Shown here one piece after another: positions 1 to 8,729 of a stretch of 28,324 nucleotides of DNA (positions are counted from its first letter, which is position 1; the number at the start of each line of letters is the position of its first letter). The notes beneath the pieces are model-generated. The model was not told the DNA's origin. It saw only the letters and a program-made list of their open reading frames with translations, and searched no databases. A program made the translations under genes and the position numbers. This stretch comes from Oscillospiraceae bacterium. Its GTDB lineage: Bacteria; Bacillota; Clostridia; Oscillospirales; Ruminococcaceae. The stretch covers positions 1-28,324 of the forward strand of contig DOQG01000062.1 in the NCBI GenBank assembly GCA_003512525.1. The letters run 5' to 3'.

Positions 1-118
1 TTCCTCTCTTGGTATGCGTGGACAATTAGAAAGCCGTTTTCGGCTGTTTTGGTATTGCAATATGCCCTTTGCCGTTTTCGCGTCTGCAAAGCCGCATGGC
101 ACAAGGGCTTTTGCCCGT

Positions 119-337
119 CTATTTGTCCATGCTGGCGTGCGTTTTCCGCGTCCTTTTGCCGGGGCAATAGGGACACTCTTTGAAAACGCAAAACTCATAT
201 TTCCATTGTGGGCGGTAGAAACGGCAAGTACCGCAATCTTCATCATCTCCGGCACAACCGGATTGATAGCGGTCAAATCCCGGCTTCTGCTGCATGATCA
301 GTTCAAACGCCCGCTGCTTGCCCTTTGTGAAATACAT
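119..337 (-). CDS. Small cysteine-rich protein, probable integrative-element gene
   Basis: This 72-residue protein has six cysteines, including one CGTC motif and a second cluster around ECPYC, so it may bind a metal or be a small zinc-ribbon-like protein. The gene looks real because AGGAAAGGAGG lies about nine bases before the ATG on the minus strand. The style (basic N-terminus, CxxC pairs, a WKYEFCVFKECPYC-like core) resembles small accessory proteins I recall from Tn1549-type integrative conjugative elements of Clostridia; that link is from memory and unverified. No signal peptide or membrane segment is visible. It is followed within the window only by 118 bases without a convincing gene. 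Function is unknown. Confidence 0.6.
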   Translation of the reverse strand: MYFTKGKQRAFELIMQQKPGFDRYQSGCAGDDEDCGTCRFYRPQWKYEFCVFKECPYCPGKRTRKTHASMDK

Positions 338-366
338 TCCGGCTGCGCCTCCTTTCCTGCGGGCAT

Positions 367-413
367 AAAAAAACGGCGTTACTTTCTCCCCAAAAGGGGT
401 TAAGGTAACGCCG
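367..413 (-). terminator. Intrinsic terminator on the minus strand
   Basis: Nine-base arms (cggcgttac / gtaacgccg) at 374-382 and 405-413 enclose a second small hairpin (cccc-aaaa-gggg). Read on the minus strand, the stem is followed by seven U residues (373-367). It would end transcription coming from the right, which is notable because the only thing to its right is the truncated LRR gene on the other strand. Confidence 0.75.
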
Positions 414-433
414 CTTGTGTGCGTATTCAGTTT

Positions 434-515
434 TTAACACATTCCCTGTCTATCCGCTGTCCGCAAAACCATTGATTTTATTAGCTTTTTGCCGCTATCG
501 CTATCACACCTCATT
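434..515 (-). pseudogene. Possible 3' stub of a minus-strand gene
   Basis: The minus-strand frame ending with TAA at 434 codes for about 25 residues outside the LRR repeat sequence (ending TADRQGMC). Right of roughly 515 the same frame is only the antisense of the LRR repeats. A correctly placed terminator (367-413) lies 20 bases downstream. This fits the last codons of an element gene whose upstream part was lost at the junction with the LRR gene. No ribosome binding site is visible and the family cannot be told, so this is a tentative call. Confidence 0.25.
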
Positions 516-3500
516 ATTAATTGTACCGGTCTTACAAGTATAACAATACCTGACAGCATGACATGGATTGGTGAAATGGTTTTCGGTAATTGCACAAACC
601 TTAAAAATGTAACTATACCGAACAGTGTGACAAGTATAGGTAGTTCGGCGTTTAGCGATTGTACAAGCCTGATAAGTATAACGCTACCGGACAGCGTGAA
701 AGAGATATGCAGTTCAGCATTCAGCGGTTGTACAAGCCTCACAAGTATAACGATACCTGAAAGTGTGACAGATATATACGGAAGTGCTTTTGAGGGATGC
801 ACCAATCTTACCGATATAACGATACCGAGTAGCGTGACACGTATTGACGGTGGTGTATTTTCCGGTTGTACGAGCCTTACAGAAATTAAAGTTGCAACAG
901 ATAATTCAAGTTACGCTTCTGTAAACGGCGTTTTATACGATAAGGATAAAACTATTGTAATATGTTATCCCACAGGAAAAAAAGATAAAAGTTATAAAAT
1001 AATCGCTGGTGTGACAGAAATAGGTTACGAAGCTTTTGAGAATAATACTTCGCTCACAAGCGTGACTATACCGAGCAGTGTGACAAATATAGGTAGTTAT
1101 GCTTTCAGCGGTTGCATAAGCCTTACAGGTATAACGATACCTGACGGTGTGACATGTATAGGCAGTTATGCTTTCAGCGGTTGCACTGGTCTTGCAAGTA
1201 TAACGATACCGAACAGCGTAACGAATATATGTAGAGGAGCTTTCTCATATTGCACAAGCCTTACAAGTATAAATATTCTTGATGGTGTGACGGACATAGA
1301 GGAGAGCGGTTTTGAAGGTTGCAAAAGTCTTATTGACATAACGATACCCGGCAGTGTGACTAGTATAGGCAGGTGGGCTTTCAGAGGTTGTGCAAGCCTT
1401 ACAGGTGTAACGATACCTGGCAGTGTGACAGGAATAGGCGATGAAGCTTTCGGCTATTACTGGGACGAAAACAACGGATATATTAAAAATGATAATTTCA
1501 AGATCATATACACCAAGAATACGGCGGGTCATAGATACGCTGTTGAAAATGGCTTTACAGATGAAGCTTGTCTTATCACTGAAGAGCTCAGCGACGGTGC
1601 GCTTAAAATAGACCAATATGCCGGAAATGATAAGAAATATGTTATTCCTGCGAAAATAGGGGGAAAGTCAGTCACAGCGATTGACGATTATGCCTTTAGA
1701 GGTTGTGATAAATTAGAAAGTGTAACAATTCCAAATGGCGTGACAGAAATAGGCAGGTATGCTTTCTGGGGTTGCACTAGCCTTGCAAGTATAACGATAC
1801 CGAATAGTGTGACGAGTATAGGCGCAGGTGCTTTTGAAGGCTGTACTTCACTTAAAAATGTTGTTATTCCCGCAGGCACTACATACATCGGAAATCATGC
1901 TTTTGGCTTTTATGAATACATTCACGGTGGCAATAACGAAAGATGGCGGAAAGTAGACGGTTTCAAAATCAATTACACTAAAAACACATACGGTCATCAT
2001 TATGCCACAATGAACGGATTTTCCGATGAAACGTGTGTTGTGACAGAAGAACTTGAAGACGGTACGATAAGAATCGCTAAATTTGCTTCAGCTACTTCTG
2101 AATATACTATTCCATCGGTTATGAACGGTAAAAAGGTCACCGAAATAGGGCAAAATGCTTTTTCGTATTGCACGCAGCTTACACGCGTAACTATACCCGA
2201 TAGCGTAACAAAAATAGGTTATGATGCATTTTATGAGTGCAGATCGCTCAAAAGTATAACTATACCTAAAAATGTAAACAGTATCGACGACAGAGCTTTT
2301 GCGTATATAGGACCTTTCGGAGAAAGAGTTGATAACTTTAAAATTTACTGTTATAGCGGAACTACCGGTGAGCAGTACGCAAAGAAATGGAACTATGATT
2401 ATGAACTGCTTGCTGATGAACCTACGCTTGCCAAGGTCAGCGGCGTAAAACTTGGTGGCAGAGCGGCAGACGCTCTTCGCATTAACTGGACAAAGAATGC
2501 AAATGCCGATGGCTACATAGTGGAAATGTATCAGAACGGCAAATGGGAGCGTGTTGCAAAGATAACAAACAGCAACACCACAACATACAGAAAAGCAGGT
2601 CTTAAGGCGGGAACTGTCTACAACTTCCGAGTAAAAGCTTACAAGATGAACGACCGTACTGCGGTTTACAGTGATTACAGCGCAACTGTTGCGGCAATGA
2701 CTAATCCCTCTGTTATGACAGGTACAAAGCTTGGTGGAAGAGCGGCGGACGCGCTCAGGATAAACTGGACTAAGAATGCTTCTGCCGATGGATACATCGT
2801 TGAGATGTATCAGGGTAATAAGTGGGTAAGAGTTGCTAAGATAACAAGCAACAGTACCACAACGTTCAGAAAAGCAGGACTTAAGGCTTCAAGCGTTTAC
2901 AAGTTCAGAGTAAGAGCGTATAAGATGAGCGGTAAGACTGCGGTTTACGGCGCATACAGTGCAACTGTTGCGGCTAGGACAAATCCGTCTGTTATAAAGG
3001 GTGCTAAGCTCGGCGGTAGAGCGGCGGACGCTCTCCGTATCAACTGGAGTAAGAATACAAGCGCTGACGGTTACATTGTTGAAATGTATCAGGGCAACAA
3101 GTGGTTAAGAGTTGCAAAGATTACAAGCAACAACACCACAACATTCAGAAAAGCAGGTCTTAAGGCTTCGACTGTATATAAGTTCAGAGTCAGAGCTTAT
3201 AAGATGAGCGGCAGCACGGCGCTTTACGGTAATTACAGCGCGACTGTTACCGCAAGGACAAATCCGTCAATAGTAAAGGGTGTCAAGATCGGCGGCAAGG
3301 CTAAGGACGCACTCAGAGTGAACTGGGCTAAGAACGCTTCCGCGCAGGGTTACATCGTGGAGATGTACAAGGGCGGAAAGTGGGTAAGAGTTGCTAAGAT
3401 CACAAACGGCAATACTACTACTTTCAGGAAAGCGGGTCTTGCAAAGAATACTGCTTATAAGTTCAGAGTTTGCGCTTACTATATGAGTGGTAAGACAGCA

Positions 3501-3548
3501 CTTTATGGTAATTACGGTAGTGTCAGTGGAAAGACTGCGGCAAAATAA
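489..3548 (+). CDS. BspA-type leucine-rich-repeat / fibronectin-III surface protein, 5'-truncated
   Basis: The product (1019 aa as opened at a TTG) is mostly BspA/TpLRR-type repeats of about 23 residues, of the form CTSLTSITIPDSVTSIGSSAF. They are broken by typical BspA islands at about residues 126-185 (a GVLYDKDKT segment) and by three related inserts near 336, 488 and 615 (the first two carry YTKNT..H.YA; the third is divergent). Residues about 650-1019 are four FN3-like repeats of exactly 93 residues; their KLGGRAADALRINW-like starts lie at nucleotides 2448, 2727, 3006 and 3285. Such proteins are usually secreted and bind host or other surfaces. Here no signal peptide, ATG or ribosome binding site exists at the 5' end: the frame is closed by TAA at 435-437 and the repeats start abruptly near 515. 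I take it as a 5'-truncated, possibly silent gene. No LPXTG or dockerin is seen at the C-terminus. Confidence 0.8.
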   Translation: MPLSLSHLIINCTGLTSITIPDSMTWIGEMVFGNCTNLKNVTIPNSVTSIGSSAFSDCTSLISITLPDSVKEICSSAFSGCTSLTSITIPESVTDIYGSAFEGCTNLTDITIPSSVTRIDGGVFSGCTSLTEIKVATDNSSYASVNGVLYDKDKTIVICYPTGKKDKSYKIIAGVTEIGYEAFENNTSLTSVTIPSSVTNIGSYAFSGCISLTGITIPDGVTCIGSYAFSGCTGLASITIPNSVTNICRGAFSYCTSLTSINILDGVTDIEESGFEGCKSLIDITIPGSVTSIGRWAFRGCASLTGVTIPGSVTGIGDEAFGYYWDENNGYIKNDNFKIIYTKNTAGHRYAVENGFTDEACLITEELSDGALKIDQYAGNDKKYVIPAKIGGKSVTAIDDYAFRGCDKLESVTIPNGVTEIGRYAFWGCTSLASITIPNSVTSIGAGAFEGCTSLKNVVIPAGTTYIGNHAFGFYEYIHGGNNERWRKVDGFKINYTKNTYGHHYATMNGFSDETCVVTEELEDGTIRIAKFASATSEYTIPSVMNGKKVTEIGQNAFSYCTQLTRVTIPDSVTKIGYDAFYECRSLKSITIPKNVNSIDDRAFAYIGPFGERVDNFKIYCYSGTTGEQYAKKWNYDYELLADEPTLAKVSGVKLGGRAADALRINWTKNANADGYIVEMYQNGKWERVAKITNSNTTTYRKAGLKAGTVYNFRVKAYKMNDRTAVYSDYSATVAAMTNPSVMTGTKLGGRAADALRINWTKNASADGYIVEMYQGNKWVRVAKITSNSTTTFRKAGLKASSVYKFRVRAYKMSGKTAVYGAYSATVAARTNPSVIKGAKLGGRAADALRINWSKNTSADGYIVEMYQGNKWLRVAKITSNNTTTFRKAGLKASTVYKFRVRAYKMSGSTALYGNYSATVTARTNPSIVKGVKIGGKAKDALRVNWAKNASAQGYIVEMYKGGKWVRVAKITNGNTTTFRKAGLAKNTAYKFRVCAYYMSGKTALYGNYGSVSGKTAAK
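2448..3545 (+). repeat. Four tandem 279-bp repeats coding FN3 domains
   Basis: Four in-frame copies with an exact 279-bp period (starts 2448, 2727, 3006, 3285; the last copy is slightly shorter). Copies 2 and 3 are nearly identical in protein sequence (EMYQGNKW, TTTFRKAGLKAS, FRVRAYKMSG), while copies 1 and 4 diverge more. The pattern suggests internal duplication or gene conversion of a single FN3 unit. Confidence 0.85.
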
Positions 3549-3580
3549 CGCTCTGATTAAAAGCAAAAGTTAATAATAAG

Positions 3581-3615
3581 ACCGGGTAGCGATGTTAAGA
3601 TCGTTGCCCGGTTTT
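3581..3615 (+). terminator. Terminator after the LRR-FN3 gene
   Basis: The stem accgggtagcgat / atcgttgcccggt (two wobble pairs) has a six-base loop and is followed by TTTTG. It lies about 33 bases after the LRR-FN3 stop codon. Confidence 0.7.
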
Positions 3616-3624
3616 GCGTTGTAT

Positions 3625-3870
3625 GGGATAGTGCGGGGGCGGTGGTGTTTGATGGAGTGGAGATAATCGGTGCGGCGATCCCTCAGTCTTGACGGCAGAT
3701 AAGGTTTGCAAGATTTGGGCGTTGTTGGTGTCGCGGAGAATGGGTGTATTTGAAACAAGCAAGCCTTGCCGCAAGCCAGCTCCCTTTGGCAAGGGAGCCC
3801 AGCGAGGTGCTTGGCGGGGGATAGTGCGGGGTTGGCGGTGTTTGTGGGAATGGAGATAATTGGGGCGGCG
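3625..3870. repeat. Intergenic repeat block: paired ~53-bp direct repeat around a hairpin
   Basis: Two similar G-rich copies, at about 3625-3677 and 3818-3870, both read ggatagtgcgggg then gga(g/a)tggagataat then gcggcg. Between them (about 3765-3810) lies a segment with the hairpin gctccctttggcaagggagc. That hairpin type is familiar from dispersed intergenic repeats of gut Clostridia (recalled, not checked). The 675-base minus-strand open frame across this block is repeat-derived and not a credible gene. Confidence 0.6.
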
Positions 3871-3904
3871 GGCGGGGCGGGGAAATCGCTCCGTATTATT
3901 TATG

Positions 3905-3933
3905 TTGAAATCCGGCGGGGAACGTGGTATACT
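3905..3933 (+). promoter_or_regulatory. Sigma-A promoter of galT
   Basis: TTGAAA (3905-3910), 17-bp spacer, TATACT (3928-3933). It lies about 50 bases before the galT start codon. Confidence 0.7.
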
Positions 3934-3984
3934 TAAAATGCAATAAATTCTGAATTTCAGAACGTGGAGAACGGAGAGAATACT

Positions 3985-5487
3985 ATGAAGGAAGCTGCTA
4001 TAGAAACGGCAGTTCAGGCGCTTATTGATTATGCTGTGGCAAAGTCGCTCATTACCGAAGACGATGAGATATGCGTCAGAAATTATCTGATGGATATGCT
4101 GAAGCTGGAAAAATGGGAAAAACCGCCCGTGAAGGAGTACGGGTCGGTTGACGAGATACTGGACGAAATTGTGGACTATGCGGTCGAAAAAGAGATAATA
4201 CCCGCATCGAATGCGTGGAGGGATCTGTTTGATACACGCATTATGGGTGTATTCACGGCGATGCCGCACGAGGTTATAGCTAAATTCCGCGAAAAATACG
4301 GCGAAAGTCCGAAAGCGGCTACCGACTGGTATTTTACATACAGCGAGGATACAAATTACGTCCGCAAGGGCAGGATAGCGAAGGATATACGCTGGAAGTA
4401 CGACAGCGAGTACGGACAGCTTGATATTACGATAAACCGCTCAAAGCCCGAGAAAGATCCGAGGGATATCGCCGCCGCAAGAAATGCCGCAAAGGTTTCT
4501 TATCCCGCGTGTCAGCTTTGTATGGAGAATACGGGATTTGCGGGTACGCTTACTCACCCCGCAAGGCAAAATCTGCGCCCGATACCCATGACTATCAACG
4601 GCGGAAAGTGGGGATTTCAGTATTCGCCATACGGCTATTACAACGAGCATTGCATAGTGTTCAACAGCGGGCATATCCCGATGAAGATAGACGCGGAGGT
4701 GTTCGGCAAGCTGTTTGATATAATCGATATGCTTCCGCATTACTTTGTCGGATCAAATGCGGATCTGCCGATAGTCGGAGGGTCTATCCTCTCGCATGAG
4801 CATTTCCAGGGCGGACACTATACATTCGCTATGGAAAGTGCACCGGTCGAATACGAATTTAAGATGAGCGGTTTTGACAGCGTTAAGGCGGGAATCGTCA
4901 AGTGGCCGATGTCGGTAATCAGGCTCAGCGGTAAGAACAGGGCAGAGCTTGAAAAGGCGTGTGATAAAATTCTCGTTGCGTGGAGAGCGTACAGCGATGA
5001 AAGCGTCGGAATTTACGCGTTCACGGACGGAGCTTTGCATAACACGATCACTCCTATCGCAAGGCGGCACGGAGATGTATATGAATGCGACCTTGTGCTC
5101 AGAAACAATATCACGAGCGCGGAAAGACCGCTCGGTATATTCCACCCAAATCCGTCACTGCATCACATCAAGAAGGAAAATATCGGTCTTATCGAGGTAA
5201 TGGGGCTTGCGGTGCTCCCTGCAAGGCTTGCAAGCGAGATAACGGCACTTTGTGATGCGCTTGTAAACAAGACCGACCTTACGGGCGATGAAAAGCTGTC
5301 GGGTCACGCCGAGTGGATGAACGGACTGTATAAGAAATATCCCGATGCCAAAGCCGCTGATGCGGAGAACATCATAAAATACGAGATAGGCGCTGTTTTT
5401 GAGCAGGTGCTGCTTGATGCAGGCGTTTACAAGCGTGACGAAAAGGGCAGAGAGGCTTTCGGAAGGTTTATCGACAGTGTAAAATAA
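3985..5487 (+). CDS. galT: UDP-glucose--hexose-1-phosphate uridylyltransferase, class II
   Basis: GalT transfers UMP from UDP-glucose to galactose-1-phosphate in the Leloir pathway of galactose use in the cytoplasm. The 500-aa length and overall sequence fit the Firmicutes class II family, which is clearly distinct from the shorter HPHPQ-type class I enzymes. The active-site region is visible as SHEHFQGG, with His271-Glu-His273, and HPNPSLHHIKKENIGL is a further family hallmark near residue 390. I chose the ATG at 3985 because GGAG sits eight bases before it; an in-frame GTG at 3964 would add seven residues and has no better site. No galK or galE lies next to it, so it appears to be a single-gene unit with its own promoter. 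Confidence 0.93.
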   Translation: MKEAAIETAVQALIDYAVAKSLITEDDEICVRNYLMDMLKLEKWEKPPVKEYGSVDEILDEIVDYAVEKEIIPASNAWRDLFDTRIMGVFTAMPHEVIAKFREKYGESPKAATDWYFTYSEDTNYVRKGRIAKDIRWKYDSEYGQLDITINRSKPEKDPRDIAAARNAAKVSYPACQLCMENTGFAGTLTHPARQNLRPIPMTINGGKWGFQYSPYGYYNEHCIVFNSGHIPMKIDAEVFGKLFDIIDMLPHYFVGSNADLPIVGGSILSHEHFQGGHYTFAMESAPVEYEFKMSGFDSVKAGIVKWPMSVIRLSGKNRAELEKACDKILVAWRAYSDESVGIYAFTDGALHNTITPIARRHGDVYECDLVLRNNITSAERPLGIFHPNPSLHHIKKENIGLIEVMGLAVLPARLASEITALCDALVNKTDLTGDEKLSGHAEWMNGLYKKYPDAKAADAENIIKYEIGAVFEQVLLDAGVYKRDEKGREAFGRFIDSVK

Positions 5488-5600
5488 TATCCCGGCGGTA
5501 TTGTAGGGCGGCGTTTGTAACAGGATACATTTTGCAGGTGCAAATTGCACAAAATTCAAAGCGATTTTCATACAATGATAATATAAATTGTGTACGCCTG

Positions 5601-5629
5601 TTGATTTTTCTAACGAAATGTGCTATACT
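5601..5629 (+). promoter_or_regulatory. Promoter of the EAL-protein operon
   Basis: TTGATT (5601-5606), 17-bp spacer, TATACT (5624-5629). The leader to the chosen GTG start is about 70 bases. Confidence 0.65.
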
Positions 5630-5705
5630 CTTATTTAAATAAGTGCTTGTTTATGAAACAGTAAATTTAACGAACATGTCAAGAGGTCGACTGGGGGGGA
5701 TCACT

Positions 5706-8006
5706 GTGCAGAAAATCAAACATAAAACAGAAGTGCTGTTGGCTGTATCCGTTATAATGACAGTGATCTTTATTATATTTGCCTCGTTTTTTATGATCAA
5801 CACTACGAATGCACTTAGCAGTGAGGTCGATAAATATATCGACAGGACTGTAACGCAGAAATTCGAAATTGTTGAAAACAACATAAATAACGATATATGC
5901 ATCGTTAAAAACTTTGCGGCGTGCCTAAGCGACTACCAAGCGTTTGACAGGAATACGATCATACGAAAGATCAGCGAACTTGAAAACAGCAGCGAAACAA
6001 TAGACGTATTTATAATCGCAGATGAAAACGGCGATGTAATAACAAGTAAGCGTATAGATAAGAATGTTTCGACCCGGGAATATTTCAAGAAGGCTATAAG
6101 CGGTGAAATCAACATTTCAAAGGCTATATTCAGCGAACCGGACGGGAAAATGGTGAATGTCATCGCAGTGCCGATATACGGCGATTATCAGCGTATTGTC
6201 GGTGTTGCCGCAGGAATATGCGACTTGAATGTAAATGCAAAACAGCTGGATTTATCGTTTTCGGGTAAAGAATATGACAGCAACGGTTATGTGCTAAATT
6301 CGGACGGCGAAGTGGTGATGTCGGGAAGCAATGCGATCGGTGACAATGTTCCGATGGGGGATCTGTTCTTCTCCTCTGATTTTTTAGCCGGTGTAAATGA
6401 AGCTGACAGAAGCACTGTTAAGGATAACTTCGCCAAGGTAGGCGGTAGAGGAATAATCAAGAGCTGCTGCAACGGTGATAATTATATAGCTTATTACAGT
6501 GGTTTTACCGAGCTTGATGATCTGCACTATCTGCTTATTTTCAGAGAAGATGTCGTTGCCACTCAACAGAATTATTATGCATTTGTCAATATATTGATGT
6601 ATGGGCTTTTCCTGCTGATACTTGTGTTGGTGATCATTGCATATGTTGTTATAGTCAGAGTATCGTTCCGCAGATTGAAAAAGGCCAACGCAGAGGTCAG
6701 CCGTATCGCTTATACTGACAGATTGACAGGGTACAGTACATGGGATAAATTCGTTATCGATGTAGGCGGCTTGTTGAAACACGAATATCGCAGATATGCA
6801 CTTGTAAGCTTTGATATCGATAAGTTCAAGGCTATAAATGATATGTACGGTCACGAAGAGGGCAACAGAGTGCTCAAACTGATAGCAGATACGGTAAACC
6901 GCAACTTGCAGGACGGTGAGACGTTCTCAAGAATAAACTCGGATAATTTCTACATATTCATGTTTTATCACAGTGATAATGACATATCGAGAAGAGTAAC
7001 TTCGTTGATACAGGCTATTGAGTACGAAGTAACGGAGTTTGTTCCTGTGCTTTCTTTCGGAATTTACAGAATAACGGATAAAAGTGTATCGATAAGACGA
7101 ATGGGCGACCTTGCCGATATAGCAAAACGTACTGTGAAGTACGGTGATGACAGCGCATATGCATTCTATAGCGAAAGTATGCTTGAGGAAATGCGTGAGG
7201 AGAAACGCATTGAAAATGAGATGCAGTCGGCGCTTGATATGCATGAGTTCTGCGTATTCTATCAGCCTAAGGTATCGCTTGACGGTAAGGTAAATCTTGC
7301 CGGTGCGGAAGCGCTTGTAAGATGGATAAAGGACGGAACGGTCATTTCTCCCGGCAAGTTTATCCCGCTGTTTGAAAAGAACAGATTTATAGTAAAGCTC
7401 GACTTCTACATAATGGATCAGGTTTGTCAGAAAATAAAGAACTGGCAGAAGTATTACAAGGATCTGCTGATATCTGTAAATATGTCAAGGGTTCACCTCA
7501 AAGATCCGCAGTTTGTTAAAAAGCTGAATGATATTTGTATAACTCATGGCGTTTCAACTTCAAGCATTGAGATCGAGATCACGGAGAGTGCTGCCTATGA
7601 ATCGCTTGATGTTCTGACTACAGTATTCAAACAGCTCAAGGAATATGGCTTCCATATTTCGATCGACGATTTCGGATCGGGCTATTCCTCACTCAATATG
7701 CTTAAGGATCTGCCTGCAGATGTGCTGAAGATAGACAGGGCGTTCCTTGCGGAATCAAACAGCAACAAGAGAGCCAACGATATACTCGGTTATGTTATCA
7801 GAATGGCTGGCTCGCTTGGTATGCATACTATATGCGAGGGTATCGAAACCAACGAACAGGCAAAGCTGCTTGGCGGTCTTGGCTGTGAGATGGCACAGGG
7901 CTTCTACTTTGCAAAGCCTATGCCGAGCGATTCTTTTGAAGAGATACTAAAGGGTAACAGCAAGACTATAAATATTCCGAGTAACGATCCTGAGGAGGAT
8001 AAATGA
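5706..8006 (+). CDS. Membrane dCache - degenerate GGDEF - EAL protein (probable c-di-GMP phosphodiesterase)
   Basis: The 766-aa protein has a first membrane helix at about residues 8-32, an extracellular sensor of dCache type to about 290, and a second helix at about 295-320. A GGDEF domain follows (DIDKFKAINDMYGHEEGN near 370), then an EAL domain from about 510. The signature GGDEF loop reads INSDNF (near 410), so cyclase activity is unlikely. The EAL domain keeps all residues expected for hydrolysis: EAL in GAEALVRW (near 533), VNMS, ITES, DDFGSGYSS (near 655), LKID, CEGIET and QGFYF. The likely role is to lower c-di-GMP in response to an external ligand. I prefer the GTG at 5706, preceded by a GGGGGGAT site and directly giving a signal-anchor; upstream starts at 5643 and 5676 lack a site. 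Its stop overlaps the next gene. Confidence 0.88.
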   Translation: MQKIKHKTEVLLAVSVIMTVIFIIFASFFMINTTNALSSEVDKYIDRTVTQKFEIVENNINNDICIVKNFAACLSDYQAFDRNTIIRKISELENSSETIDVFIIADENGDVITSKRIDKNVSTREYFKKAISGEINISKAIFSEPDGKMVNVIAVPIYGDYQRIVGVAAGICDLNVNAKQLDLSFSGKEYDSNGYVLNSDGEVVMSGSNAIGDNVPMGDLFFSSDFLAGVNEADRSTVKDNFAKVGGRGIIKSCCNGDNYIAYYSGFTELDDLHYLLIFREDVVATQQNYYAFVNILMYGLFLLILVLVIIAYVVIVRVSFRRLKKANAEVSRIAYTDRLTGYSTWDKFVIDVGGLLKHEYRRYALVSFDIDKFKAINDMYGHEEGNRVLKLIADTVNRNLQDGETFSRINSDNFYIFMFYHSDNDISRRVTSLIQAIEYEVTEFVPVLSFGIYRITDKSVSIRRMGDLADIAKRTVKYGDDSAYAFYSESMLEEMREEKRIENEMQSALDMHEFCVFYQPKVSLDGKVNLAGAEALVRWIKDGTVISPGKFIPLFEKNRFIVKLDFYIMDQVCQKIKNWQKYYKDLLISVNMSRVHLKDPQFVKKLNDICITHGVSTSSIEIEITESAAYESLDVLTTVFKQLKEYGFHISIDDFGSGYSSLNMLKDLPADVLKIDRAFLAESNSNKRANDILGYVIRMAGSLGMHTICEGIETNEQAKLLGGLGCEMAQGFYFAKPMPSDSFEEILKGNSKTINIPSNDPEEDK

Positions 8007-8620
8007 GCATTTCTAATGAGTCCCTGCCGATAATAGCGGGGATTATTACCAATACGGCAAGGTCAATGACTATGGTAATGCAGTATATCTATACTGTGTC
8101 TGACAGCGATTTTTACAACATAAATATCAAGGACGTTTTCAGGATCGCGCTTATGGATGTTACAGAAACGTCAAGGCTTGAAAATCTCGGGATAAGGATA
8201 AAGACACCTGAAAATGATGCTATGTTTGAAACGGCTGAGTTCGGCAGGGTACAGCATCTTATCATGTACAGTCTTGCGGTGCGTTTGCCGTTTATAGCAC
8301 GTCAGACGGAAGATTTTCCGCTGTCGGATAAACAGCTTAAGCAGGTGTACGAGATTATGCTAAAGAACGGTGCGGATAATTTCGGAGATATCATCTATGA
8401 GAGCTATGAGGGCAATTTTAAAGTCAGAAAGCAGAAAACGCCGTTGCCGTCGTATTCATCGGACTGGTTCAGGCGTTATGTTTACACATATATGCCGAAA
8501 TTCGGTGAGATAAACAACCGCAACCTTTATTTCCTCGGTTGTGTTGAGGCTATGTTTCCGCTGTATTATTCGGCGATGATATCTCAGCTTAAAAAGGTAA
8601 TGTTCCTGCTTGATAAGTAA
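8003..8620 (+). CDS. Unrecognised protein translationally coupled to the EAL protein
   Basis: I do not recognise this 205-aa protein. Its ATG overlaps the EAL gene's stop (ATGA), and GAGGAGG lies seven to eight bases before it, so it is almost certainly co-translated in a fixed ratio. There is no signal peptide or clear membrane helix. It is mixed alpha-helical in appearance, with aromatic patches (SSDWFRRYVYTYMPKF, LYFLGCVEAMFPLYY). The tight coupling suggests a partner, effector or regulator of the EAL phosphodiesterase, but that is inference from position only. A terminator follows seven bases after the stop, so the two genes form a complete operon. Confidence 0.8.
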   Translation: MSISNESLPIIAGIITNTARSMTMVMQYIYTVSDSDFYNINIKDVFRIALMDVTETSRLENLGIRIKTPENDAMFETAEFGRVQHLIMYSLAVRLPFIARQTEDFPLSDKQLKQVYEIMLKNGADNFGDIIYESYEGNFKVRKQKTPLPSYSSDWFRRYVYTYMPKFGEINNRNLYFLGCVEAMFPLYYSAMISQLKKVMFLLDK

Positions 8621-8626
8621 AAGATG

Positions 8627-8663
8627 AAAAATCCCACAACGTTTAAGACGGTTGTGGGATTTT
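8627..8663. terminator. Terminator ending the EAL operon
   Basis: aaaaatcccacaac and gttgtgggattttg form a 10-12 bp stem with a T-run after it and an A-run before it, so it may work in both directions. Confidence 0.85.
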
Positions 8664-8729
8664 GTTGATACGAAATCAAGTAACGGATTATTTTATCGGA
8701 ACAGCTGTAACGATGCAAAGGAGGATAAC

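Noticed and set aside
14..403. 129-aa plus-strand open frame
   Set aside because: It lies antisense to the small Cys-rich gene, which has a strong ribosome site; the plus frame has none and crosses the minus-strand terminator.
1245..1616. Minus-strand open frames inside the LRR gene (also 434-805, 1688-1888)
   Set aside because: They are antisense shadows of the LRR repeats, with the repeat period visible in the translation.
3595..4269. 224-aa minus-strand open frame
   Set aside because: It runs through the intergenic repeat block, a promoter and the start of galT; its sequence is of the repeat-derived type often mis-annotated.
5537..5550. Palindrome-like ggtgcaaattgcac, similar to ggtgcaattgcac at 28274-28286
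   Set aside because: Short AT-rich near-palindromes of this size arise by chance and the two sites have no shared context.
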